NCBI GenBank assembly: GCA_013824245.1
Contig: PNNN01000067.1
Location: 1-64,000 of the forward strand
Length of the DNA: 64,000 bases
Direction of reading: 5' to 3'
From: Chlorobiaceae bacterium
GTDB taxonomy: Bacteria; Bacteroidota; Ignavibacteria; UBA10030; SZUA-254
The position numbers and the translations under genes are program-made. The notes beneath the pieces were generated by a model that worked only from the letters and a program-made list of their open reading frames with translations, was not told the origin of the DNA and ran no database searches. This document shows positions 39,009 to 48,175 of the stretch, piece after piece. Each line of letters opens with the position of its first letter. Within the stretch, counting starts at the first letter, position 1.

Positions 39009-40310
39009 TTAATTCCCGTTCAATCTTACGTCCCAATAAATTTCCGAGCGAAGCTCGTGAATCCATTTTTGATATTCGGCATTTCTTTTATATGAGGTGG
39101 TGAGTTGTTCAAGCCGGACCCAGTCATCGTTTATATTTAAAGCATGTTCGGGAATAAGTTTTTTTAGATAGATGATTTGATAACCGCGCGCTTTTTCTGA
39201 AACAAATTCGAACGGATCGCTAATATCTTTTTCTTTCATATTCTTCAACACATCGGACATCGCCCGATCAAGCTGTGCGGCTGGTATCCTTCCTAAAAAT
39301 CCACCGAGCGAAGCAGACTCTTTGTCTTCGGAATAACGTTTAGCAAGATCAGAAAAGTTCGCTCCTTTGTTTGCACTGTCTTTCAATGACTTCAGAAATG
39401 CGATAGTAGAATCTACCTCAGAGACATCCCGCTTGAACTTGAATAAGATATGACGCGGATGCACCTGCTCGCCTCGCCGTTCAAGGAGTTGAATAATATG
39501 AAAACCGATCGGAGTTTCAACGATCTGAGAGAGTTCTTTATCTTTTAGTGAGAAGACAGCTTCTTCAAACTCGGCGAAAAATTCACCTCTTCTTACAAAG
39601 CCAAGGTCTCCACCTTGTGCTTTGGTGCCGGGGTCATCAGAAAATCGCCCCGCAAAATCGGCAAAATCTCCTCCCTTCGATATGGAATCCAATATATTTT
39701 GAGCTTGTTGCTTCAATAAATTTTTCGATGTATTGCTTACCTTCGGAACGATAAATATATGATACAATTCCACTTCTTCTTGGGCTTTTGGCAAACTGTC
39801 TTTATATTGAACAAAAAACTCTTCAACTTCTCTGCGCGATGCCGTTATGTTCATTTTTTTCATCTCCCAGAGTTTTGAGGATAAAATCTGCTTCCTCATA
39901 CCATCGCGGTATTCGCGTTTCAAACGGGCAAGTGGCATTCCGAATGCCTCTTCAACTTTTTTTTCAGAACCGAGTTGCTGAACTCGCTGGGCAATTTGCG
40001 CATCTAACTCGTTGTTAACTTCGTCCTCTGTAACCACTACGTTCGTGTCATCAAGCGCTTTGGCAAGAATTAGTTTCTCGTTCATCAGAGCATCGAGAAC
40101 CTGTTCGCGCAAACCGGGCATATTCGGATCCACACGGTTTGTAAAAACGTATAATTCTATCTGGGCGTTTAAGTCGGATAAAAGTATCGGCTCTTTGCCG
40201 ACTACCGCAACAATGCGGTCAACAACAGTCGGCTGTGCAACAGCATACGTAACTATTAATAGGTATGCTATGAAAACCGGTATTGAAAATCGGATTATTT
40301 TATTGATCAT
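39009..40310 (-). CDS. SurA-like periplasmic peptidylprolyl isomerase
   Basis: SurA N-domain VDRIVAVVGKEPILLSDLNAQIELY, two parvulin domains (GGDFADFAGRFSDDPGTKAQGGDLGFV, HPRHILFK); ORF opens at 40427. Confidence 0.92.
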   Translation of the reverse strand: MINKIIRFSIPVFIAYLLIVTYAVAQPTVVDRIVAVVGKEPILLSDLNAQIELYVFTNRVDPNMPGLREQVLDALMNEKLILAKALDDTNVVVTEDEVNNELDAQIAQRVQQLGSEKKVEEAFGMPLARLKREYRDGMRKQILSSKLWEMKKMNITASRREVEEFFVQYKDSLPKAQEEVELYHIFIVPKVSNTSKNLLKQQAQNILDSISKGGDFADFAGRFSDDPGTKAQGGDLGFVRRGEFFAEFEEAVFSLKDKELSQIVETPIGFHIIQLLERRGEQVHPRHILFKFKRDVSEVDSTIAFLKSLKDSANKGANFSDLAKRYSEDKESASLGGFLGRIPAAQLDRAMSDVLKNMKEKDISDPFEFVSEKARGYQIIYLKKLIPEHALNINDDWVRLEQLTTSYKRNAEYQKWIHELRSEIYWDVRLNGN

Positions 40311-40320
40311 GGAATATATT

Positions 40321-41169
40321 CTATTGTTGATTTTCAGAAAATTGATTTTTGTTGATATGTGTTTCCACTCGGTACCGTTTACGCAAAGAATCGAGTAATT
40401 CTGTATACTTATTTCTTCGTTTTTCAATATTTAATCGTTCGTTAACTTCGTTTCGAACAACTTCATAAGTGGGTTGATCCCCTTGATGCTTTCTTTCAAG
40501 AAAAACGATAATTGCATAACCGGTTGGTACCTTAACCGGGAAAGAGATATCGTTAGCATTCAGTGTTGCGGCAACTTTCCACATTTCTTCGGGAAATAAT
40601 GTGTGTTCAGTATAATAATTTGCAGGGATGCTGTTCATTAATTGATTTTTTTTGATTGTATCATTCCTGATTATCGTTAATGCGCTATCCCACGCTATAC
40701 CGCGCGCGAGAAATGCTGCAAATGATGCGGCAACTTCTCTTCCTGTAAAATGAGCTATTTCTAATTTTACAGCATCTTCCCGAACGGGAAATTCTTCTTT
40801 ATGATTTTCAAAATAATTTTGCGCTGCACTGTCTGAAATTGCAGATGTATCGGAGTATACTTCTTTTTCTAAGAATTGTTGACCCGCAATCTGCCGCTTA
40901 ATCAGTTCAAGCTGTTCTGTGTAATCTTCCGTTTTATCTATTCCAATTCTGCATGCTTCTTGGTATAGAAGCTCTTCGTTAATCCACCTCTGAACATACT
41001 GCCGTAATTCTGTTTCAGTGATAGACTTGAAGTTGTCAAGATGTTTGCGGACATTTTGTTCGGTTAGAACAGCATCTCCAACCCGCGCTAAAACGACATC
41101 CGGTTTTTCACGCTGACATCCGTATGTAATTAGAAGCGCAAATAAGAGTATACAATAAATCCGAATCAT
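40321..41169 (-). CDS. PpiC/SurA-like lipoprotein
   Basis: Lipobox LLITYGCQRE; VLARVGDAVLTEQNVRKHLDNFK; parvulin-like C-terminus. Confidence 0.8.
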   Translation of the reverse strand: MIRIYCILLFALLITYGCQREKPDVVLARVGDAVLTEQNVRKHLDNFKSITETELRQYVQRWINEELLYQEACRIGIDKTEDYTEQLELIKRQIAGQQFLEKEVYSDTSAISDSAAQNYFENHKEEFPVREDAVKLEIAHFTGREVAASFAAFLARGIAWDSALTIIRNDTIKKNQLMNSIPANYYTEHTLFPEEMWKVAATLNANDISFPVKVPTGYAIIVFLERKHQGDQPTYEVVRNEVNERLNIEKRRNKYTELLDSLRKRYRVETHINKNQFSENQQ

Positions 41170-43202
41170 TTCTGGTCAGGCGGATTAGTAAATGCTTTTA
41201 CAAGCACTTCTTTATACTGTTTTACCGGATAGTGCGACTTGACAGAATCGAGCCATTGTTTTTCCAATTGTTTCGATAAAAATTCCTGATAAACATTAGA
41301 AACTTCAGCGCCGGCTTCTTCGTAAGTCTTTAATCTTGAATTATCTTTCCCGATCACCTTAACAATTGCATACGATCCGTCCTCGAGCGGGAACGGCTCC
41401 GATAAATCACCACTCTGTAATGCTTGAGCATGTTTAGTAATTTCATCGGTTTCAACCGATTGTAAGCCGCGAGAACCATCTGCCGAGCGTGGAGCCGGAT
41501 TTTCATGATATTTCTTCTGTGTTTCTGCAAAGTCGGCTCCGTTTTTCAAAGAATCATAAACCATGAACGCCGTTGTATCGGTTTCAAAAATAAGAACTAT
41601 CAAGTTCACCCGATCTGGAAATTTAAAATCGCCGGAGTGAAGTTTGAAGTATTCACGAAGGGCGCTGTCTGTAACGGAAGTTTTATTCCAGACTTCCAAT
41701 TGTTCGGCTTTATAAAGCAAGATTCCGTCGGTATATTCTTTCATGAGAGAGGAGAATTCCGCCGATCGTTGTTCCATACCAATAGTTTTTTCTTCCAGAA
41801 GAATCGATTCCGATATTTTCTTTAATTTATTTCTTAACTCGTTTCCTCTGAGCGGTGTGTTTTGATACTCGGGTCTTTTCTCAAGAATCGAGATTACAGT
41901 ATCGAGTGTTATACCTTTACCGTTCAGCGCCATCAGAGGTTTATATTTCATTTCCGACGGAACAGTTTCCGACCATGCACTGTCTTCTGTTGTTTTTGTC
42001 GTATCAAGCGCGGATATGAAAGAAGATAACAAAGTTTCATCAAGACTAAACCTGAAATCGTTTTTAAGATTGGCGATGTATAAGTCGTAATCTTCACTAT
42101 ATCTTTGTTGTTGATAAGCTTTTTTTAGACCTTCGCGTAATTCCTTGTAGGGTGGAAATGGTTTGGCGCTGTCGCATTTGATGAGATGATAACCGAACGG
42201 GGTTCTAACGATGGGTGAAATTTGTCCTGGTGATAATTTGAATGCCGCTTCATCAAACGGCTGAACAAAGCGACGCCGTTCGAACCATCCTAAATCTCCG
42301 CCCTGAGGCGCACTACCTGCATCCTCCGATAACTTCACAGTAAGTTTATGAAAATCCCAACCCTTTTTTATGCTATCTTGTAAACTTATTATTCTGCTAA
42401 GAGCCGCTGAAGTGTCTGCCGAGTCGGCTGCCGATTGTTGAAAACGCGTCATCATATGCGAGACCCTGATTGATCCGCGTGAAGGTTGACGATCTAAAAC
42501 TTTTATTATATGATAACCGAACGCTGAACGGACGGGATACGAAAGAAGCTCGCCTTTCTTCATTTTGAACGCGGCATTCTCGAACGGTGTTACCATTTGC
42601 CCGCCCGTAAAATAATAAATATCGCCGCCGTTAAATTTTGCAGATGGATCTTCAGAATATTGCCGGGCAAGCGAATCAAAACTTTCTCCTGCTTGTAAGC
42701 GTTTCAGCAAATCGAGTGTTTTTGAATATGCTTGAAGAGTGTCTTCCGGTTTTGCGTCCGGTGTGATTTTTATTAGGATGTGTTGAGCGCGTATCTCTTC
42801 ACGCCGCCGTTCATACAAACCACGAACGCCCGGATCGGTTATTTCTCTGTCGATCAAAAATGTTGTCGCAAGGGTTGCTCTGTATTCTTGCAGTTCGTTG
42901 ACGATTTCCGGATCATTTAAAAGATTTTTTTCGTATGCATATTGAAGCTTCAATTTGTAGTTCGTTAGAAGGTCCAAAAAACGTTCACGCTCTTCAATCG
43001 AACTTTTCTGTCCCATCTCCCACCCACCGCTGTTCCGGGTGTAGAAATTTTCGTACTCGGCAAGCGATATTTTCTGTTGACCTACTTCAAGTACCAATAT
43101 ATCGCTCAATTTTGGTGAACAACCAAAGAAAAACGAGAATAAGATAATAGCGCTGAAAATCCCCATTGTGAATTTCATATATGCAGTTCCTTTCAATTGC
43201 AA
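41166..43202 (-). CDS. multi-parvulin periplasmic peptidylprolyl isomerase
   Basis: At least two parvulin domains (RAQHILIKITPDAKPEDTLQAYSK..., SMRVSHMM-like region ...GGDLGWFERRRFVQPFDEAAFKLSPGQISPIVRTPFGYHLIK). Confidence 0.9.
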   Translation of the reverse strand: MQLKGTAYMKFTMGIFSAIILFSFFFGCSPKLSDILVLEVGQQKISLAEYENFYTRNSGGWEMGQKSSIEERERFLDLLTNYKLKLQYAYEKNLLNDPEIVNELQEYRATLATTFLIDREITDPGVRGLYERRREEIRAQHILIKITPDAKPEDTLQAYSKTLDLLKRLQAGESFDSLARQYSEDPSAKFNGGDIYYFTGGQMVTPFENAAFKMKKGELLSYPVRSAFGYHIIKVLDRQPSRGSIRVSHMMTRFQQSAADSADTSAALSRIISLQDSIKKGWDFHKLTVKLSEDAGSAPQGGDLGWFERRRFVQPFDEAAFKLSPGQISPIVRTPFGYHLIKCDSAKPFPPYKELREGLKKAYQQQRYSEDYDLYIANLKNDFRFSLDETLLSSFISALDTTKTTEDSAWSETVPSEMKYKPLMALNGKGITLDTVISILEKRPEYQNTPLRGNELRNKLKKISESILLEEKTIGMEQRSAEFSSLMKEYTDGILLYKAEQLEVWNKTSVTDSALREYFKLHSGDFKFPDRVNLIVLIFETDTTAFMVYDSLKNGADFAETQKKYHENPAPRSADGSRGLQSVETDEITKHAQALQSGDLSEPFPLEDGSYAIVKVIGKDNSRLKTYEEAGAEVSNVYQEFLSKQLEKQWLDSVKSHYPVKQYKEVLVKAFTNPPDQK

Positions 43203-43351
43203 GTATTAGGTTGGATATTTAAACATTGAATAGAAAGTATAACCAAAATTTGTGAAAAAATCAAAAAAATGCCTCTATTCATACAAGTTTCTTGTTTACC
43301 ATACCTTTTTTCGATATATTTTTTTTAGTTCATTATTATGGAAATTATCTC

Positions 43352-44185
43352 TTGCAAAAATTTTTTAATTTTGTCAAAATAGAACATACTTTATTTACGC
43401 TTCCGCTAATTTACAGCGGTGTGGTTCTTGGCTCGCACAATTTTCCACCGCTTGATCTTCTTTTTCTGGTTTTACTTGCTGCTATCGGCGCAAGAACGGT
43501 GGCTTTTGCATTTAACCGCATTATCGATAGAAGCATCGACTTCAGAAATCCTAGAACTGCAAACAGAGAACTTCCGAGCGGCAAAATGAAATTGTCTGAA
43601 GCAATTCTTGTGTTAATCTCAGGACTCGCTCTTTACATTTCAAGCGCGGCAATGATTTCTTCTTTTTGTTTGGCTCTTTCACCAATACCACTTGTAATTT
43701 TCATTGTTTATCCTTACATGAAACGATTCACAGTCTTAGCGCACTTTGGCGTGGGTATGGGTATGGCTATGGCGCCTTTAGGTGGTTGGTTCGCTGTGAA
43801 TCATTCATTTGAAAATATTTTTCCCGCAATTCTTCTCTCTATTTTCACAATTTTTTGGGGCGCGGGTTTCGATATAATTTATGCGACACTCGATGAAGAG
43901 TTCGACAAGAAAGAAAATCTTTTTTCGTTTGTTTCCCGCTTCGGGAAGAAAAAAGCTCTTGCATATTCAGCCATTTTTCATTTTATCGGATTTATGGCTC
44001 TGGTAATTTTATTTATAAACACAATCCGTACATGGTACGCAACACCGTTCCTTCTTTTAACCGGGGGATTACTTTGGTTCGAACAGCGAAGCACTCCCAA
44101 AGTTGATTTCGCATTTTTTAAAATCAATGCAGGACTTGGCTTCGTCGTATTTGCAATGATTATAACAGGAGTAATCGCTCGGTGA
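43352..44185 (+). CDS. UbiA-family prenyltransferase (MqnP-like)
   Basis: KIEHTLFTLPLIYSG, NRIIDRSIDFRNPRTANRELPSGKM, DIIYATLDEEFDKKENLFS; ORF opens at 43292, TTG at 43352 matches the family start better. Confidence 0.88.
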   Translation: MQKFFNFVKIEHTLFTLPLIYSGVVLGSHNFPPLDLLFLVLLAAIGARTVAFAFNRIIDRSIDFRNPRTANRELPSGKMKLSEAILVLISGLALYISSAAMISSFCLALSPIPLVIFIVYPYMKRFTVLAHFGVGMGMAMAPLGGWFAVNHSFENIFPAILLSIFTIFWGAGFDIIYATLDEEFDKKENLFSFVSRFGKKKALAYSAIFHFIGFMALVILFINTIRTWYATPFLLLTGGLLWFEQRSTPKVDFAFFKINAGLGFVVFAMIITGVIAR

Positions 44186-44733
44186 GAATTATCGTTGCCA
44201 TAACCGGCTCTTCAGGCGCAATTTATGCGCTCGATTTTTTAAAAAGATGCCCCGCCGATAAATTTCTTATTGTGAGTAAATGGGGAAAAACTCTTTTAAG
44301 TGATGAAATAAAAATGAGCGATAAAGATTTACATCCTTTCGTGAAGAAGCAATTTTCAAACGATGATCTTACTGCGCCAATCGCCTCGGGATCAAATCGA
44401 TTCGATGCGTTCGTTATTATTCCCTGCTCAACTTCGACAATTGGAAAAATCGCTTCCGGGATTGGTGATTCCCTTATAACTCGCACTGCACAGGTCGCTC
44501 TTAAAGAAAGATATAAACTTATTCTTTGCGTACGCGAAACACCTCTTTCAACCGTTACACTTGAACAATGTGCAAAACTTTCGCGCGATGGCGCAGTTGT
44601 GATGCCGATATCCCCACCGCTTTATTTTGTGCCTGAAACAGTTTCGGAATATATTGAGGGATTTGTTAACCGCGTGCTCGGCGTACTTGGATTTAAGGTC
44701 GGCAAGGGTTGGCGCGAAGATGAGCTTGAATAA
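44182..44733 (+). CDS. UbiX-family flavin prenyltransferase
   Basis: RIIVAITGSSGAIYALDFLK, IIPCSTSTIGKIASGIGDSLITRTAQVALKERYKLILCVRETPLS. Confidence 0.95.
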   Translation: MRIIVAITGSSGAIYALDFLKRCPADKFLIVSKWGKTLLSDEIKMSDKDLHPFVKKQFSNDDLTAPIASGSNRFDAFVIIPCSTSTIGKIASGIGDSLITRTAQVALKERYKLILCVRETPLSTVTLEQCAKLSRDGAVVMPISPPLYFVPETVSEYIEGFVNRVLGVLGFKVGKGWREDELE

Positions 44734-44763
44734 TATTTATTTCCATCTCAAATTTGAAATTTA

Positions 44764-46608
44764 ATGCCTTCTTACGATTTTCAATCATATTTACAGACAC
44801 TAATCGATGCGAGAGAACTGCATAAAACAGAAATCGAGATCGACCCCGCTCTTGAATTAACAGAAATCGCCCGGCGTGCTATTCTTGAAAATAAACCCGC
44901 ATTGTTAGTTGAGCATCCGACAAATTCACGCTATCCACTTGTAATAAATCACTTTGCAAGCCACAGGCGAATTGAATTTGCTCTTGGCAGACATCCGGAA
45001 GAAATCGGAGAAGAGTTAATTGATTTTTTCGAACAAGCGGTTCCGCCAACATTCAAAACAATCCTAAACAATAAAGAGACGATAAAACGATTTTGGAGAT
45101 CGCGCCCTAAAAAAGTTTCTACCGCGCAATCTCAAGAAATTGTTGAGCCGCCCGATCTCGATATGCTTCCTATCCAAATTTGCTGGCCCCAAGATGGCGG
45201 AAGGTTTTTTACGTTGGGACAAGTTATTACATACCATCCAATGAACGGCAGAAGAAACATCGGTGTTTACCGCATGCATGTATTCGATAAGTCTACGACC
45301 GGAATGCACTGGCAAATTCAAAAAGGCGGCGGTTTCCATTATCATTATGCTGAAAAATTAGGAAAAGAATTCGAGATCGCCGTTGCGCTTGGAACATCAC
45401 CCGCGCTCACACTTGCAACAATTGCCGCGTTGCCAGAAGGTATTGATGAAGCTCTTTTCGCCGGCTTTTTGCAGAACCGAAGGGTAAATTTCACTCGCGG
45501 TAAATCGATTTCTATTGATGTTCCGGCAGATGCTGAATTTGTCTTGGAAGGAATTGTCCCACATAAAATCAGGAGGATGGAAGGACCGTTCGGCGATCAC
45601 TTCGGACATTATTCCGCCGCATCTGAATTTCCAATATTTCAAATAAAAACGATTACACGGCGGCGCAAACCAATTTACCCGGCAACTGTCGTCGGCAAAC
45701 CACCGATGGAGGATAAATTTTTAGGTGATGCCACACAGCAAATGCTTGGTCCTCTTATCAAATTGATTCACAAAGAAGTAACAGATATTTGGGCATACTA
45801 TGAAGCCGGCTTTCATAACCTCCTCGTTGCTTCAATCGAACAACGTTATCAAAAAGAAGCGATCAAAGCCGCGCTCGGAATGATGGGAACTGATCAACTA
45901 TCTCTTACAAAATGTATCGTGCTTGTATCTGCCGGTGTTAATGTTCGTGATTGGAATTCTGTGCTGAGAGAGATCAAAGAAAACTTTGATCCTCATTTGG
46001 ATTTTATCATGATACCAAAAGTTCCTCTTGATACGCTCGACTTCACGAGTTATAAGATGAACTTGGGAAGCAAGATGATAATCGATGCGACAAGGAAACA
46101 GAGAGCGAAGAACGTTGGACAAACAGATGAATTCAAGTCTCAAGTCTCAAGTCTCAAAACTCTCGATAGAAGGATCCTTGATTTGCATCTTATTGAAAAC
46201 ACACTTCTGCTTGTAAAAGTCGATGCACAAATTCAATACGCCAACACCTCACTCATTCACCGCTCCACTAATCCATCACTCCATTACTCCGATTCTCCGG
46301 TTGGCAAAAGTATAATTGAAAAACTAATTTCGCTTCCAGAATTGAATGGCATTAAGATCATCGCTGTAGTCAGCCCCGATGTTGACATACATAATAAAGA
46401 GAGCTACATATGGGGTGTTTTCACGCGCTTCGATTGTGAACGCGACGTTATATTCACCGAACAAAAGCTTGTGGGGATATCACCTATATATAGAGGCATT
46501 ATGGGAATTGATTCAACATGGAAACACGGATACCCCGAACCGTTGTTAATGAAAGAAGAAATTATAAAAAGAGTTGATGAGAAATGGAATAAAATATGGA
46601 AAAAATAA
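44764..46608 (+). CDS. UbiD-family decarboxylase (menaquinone pathway)
   Basis: EGPFGDHFGHYS, PATVVGKPPMEDKFLGDATQQMLGPLIKL; next to UbiX and UbiA genes. Confidence 0.93.
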   Translation: MPSYDFQSYLQTLIDARELHKTEIEIDPALELTEIARRAILENKPALLVEHPTNSRYPLVINHFASHRRIEFALGRHPEEIGEELIDFFEQAVPPTFKTILNNKETIKRFWRSRPKKVSTAQSQEIVEPPDLDMLPIQICWPQDGGRFFTLGQVITYHPMNGRRNIGVYRMHVFDKSTTGMHWQIQKGGGFHYHYAEKLGKEFEIAVALGTSPALTLATIAALPEGIDEALFAGFLQNRRVNFTRGKSISIDVPADAEFVLEGIVPHKIRRMEGPFGDHFGHYSAASEFPIFQIKTITRRRKPIYPATVVGKPPMEDKFLGDATQQMLGPLIKLIHKEVTDIWAYYEAGFHNLLVASIEQRYQKEAIKAALGMMGTDQLSLTKCIVLVSAGVNVRDWNSVLREIKENFDPHLDFIMIPKVPLDTLDFTSYKMNLGSKMIIDATRKQRAKNVGQTDEFKSQVSSLKTLDRRILDLHLIENTLLLVKVDAQIQYANTSLIHRSTNPSLHYSDSPVGKSIIEKLISLPELNGIKIIAVVSPDVDIHNKESYIWGVFTRFDCERDVIFTEQKLVGISPIYRGIMGIDSTWKHGYPEPLLMKEEIIKRVDEKWNKIWKK

Positions 46609-47636
46609 AACGAAATTCGGCTCGAATAATATTTCTAATAACTGCCGCTCTGCTGATAACACAATGCGGAAAGAAAGGCGAAAACAAACATTTTCGCTAT
46701 GTTGCCTCAGCGGAATGGTCAACCACATCATATAATGCACTGATCATATCTAAAGATGAGTACGACGAGGTTGTTGGCGCAACATCCGGGTGTGGGGCAG
46801 ACGCCACCACTGAAAGTGTTCGCGCACCCGATTATGCTCTTTTCTTGTCCGATACCGGTGAAACGAAATTAAAACAACTTTTTAAAAATGAACGGATACT
46901 GCCACCACACCAAATTAAGTGGTCTCCGCTTGGCGATAAGTTTATTTTATATGGCGGACGAATGTCGACTCTTTATATTGTCGATACCATTGGTTCATAC
47001 ATCAAAACAGATTCTCTGAAATATGCTTATGACGCAGACTGGTCGCCAGATGGTTCGCAAATCGTCTGCTCGGCTTTGCGCAGTGCACGAGTTTATCCGT
47101 CTCTTAATATCGTCGATGCAACAACGGGTACAACAAATTTGTTGCTCCCCGATTCCGTTCATACCGGTTCGGTATCATGGTCTGCAAACAATCAGCTCGC
47201 GTTTGTATTTTCCCGCGATTCTACAAACGGGATGGCTGTCATCAACGCCAATGGCACCGGTATGATGCTCCTCGACAGTTCTTCATTTTTTAACGCATTG
47301 CGCTGGTCTCCCGATGGATCTACAATTCTTTATGCTAAACATCTCAATTATGATTCAGATGTTTATACGATGAATGTTTTTACCACAACAACCATCCACA
47401 GATTGCATTTTACAGACGATACTCAGATAGCTTCGCTAAGGTATTCACCGAACGGGCAAAAAATAAGTTACTATTTATATGGATCATCGAACACAACATA
47501 CTTGTATGTGATGAATTTATCGGATGGAAGCGCTCAGCAGATCGCTGTACAATCTACCGATGGGAGCTGGTCACCCGACTCTAAGCAGATAGTTTATGTT
47601 TCTTACGATGATATATTTTTCAAAACAGTTGAATGA
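46596..47636 (+). CDS. TolB-like beta-propeller lipoprotein
   Basis: Lipobox LLITQCGKK; repeated DWSPDGSQIV / RWSPDGSTILY / RYSPNGQKISYY. Confidence 0.85.
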   Translation: MEKIKRNSARIIFLITAALLITQCGKKGENKHFRYVASAEWSTTSYNALIISKDEYDEVVGATSGCGADATTESVRAPDYALFLSDTGETKLKQLFKNERILPPHQIKWSPLGDKFILYGGRMSTLYIVDTIGSYIKTDSLKYAYDADWSPDGSQIVCSALRSARVYPSLNIVDATTGTTNLLLPDSVHTGSVSWSANNQLAFVFSRDSTNGMAVINANGTGMMLLDSSSFFNALRWSPDGSTILYAKHLNYDSDVYTMNVFTTTTIHRLHFTDDTQIASLRYSPNGQKISYYLYGSSNTTYLYVMNLSDGSAQQIAVQSTDGSWSPDSKQIVYVSYDDIFFKTVE

Positions 47637-47860
47637 ACATTTTTTTAAAATAAATCAACAATAGCTGATAAGGAAAACGCCCTAAAAGACAGGGGGATTT
47701 GAAATAAGGAGTAATGGATTGCTGGATTATTGGATTGTTGTAAAAGGTGATTTGGAAGTTTTGAGAAACTAAGCTATTTTATGCAGAAATAAAAAAACTA
47801 AAAGATACAAGATTCTTAATTTACTTAAAAAACATTTTATACATAGATTCAAAAATAGCA

Positions 47861-48172
47861 ATGATAAAAAATAAAATTTTTCAAGATAGAATATTTCTCA
47901 ATCTCATTGATGAAAACGGACACACCTTACTGATTAAGAAAATCCTAAAAAGTCCAATAGGACTTGCATCAGATATTATTAACTCTCTTTTTGAAGAAAA
48001 CATAGAATCTCTAAAAAATGATCTAGACAAAATTAAAAAGTTTGTTGCAGGTATAAATAGAGCTGATAGCTTAGCAAATCAATATTCATTGGCAAAATTC
48101 TATTCGCCAATGTTTTCTTTCCATCAGTTTTTTAACAGTTCATTTCGTGCTAGGCAAGGAAAGGTCCTATAA
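47861..48172 (+). pseudogene. N-terminal part of restriction-endonuclease-like gene, cut by in-frame TAA
   Basis: ...FHQFFNSSFRARQGKVL-TAA-EMIRNILENF; same frame as the 48176 ORF with only GAA between stop and next ATG. Confidence 0.6.
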
Positions 48173-48175
48173 GAA

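Noticed and set aside
46596-47636. TolB-like gene as part of a Tol-Pal operon
   Set aside because: No tolQRA or pal nearby; the YbgF/CpoB-like gene is about 29 kb away, so only the propeller fold is claimed.
47861-48172. Independent small gene such as an RM controller protein
   Set aside because: No HTH pattern; the sequence reads straight through the stop into the next ORF in the same frame, favouring a split gene.
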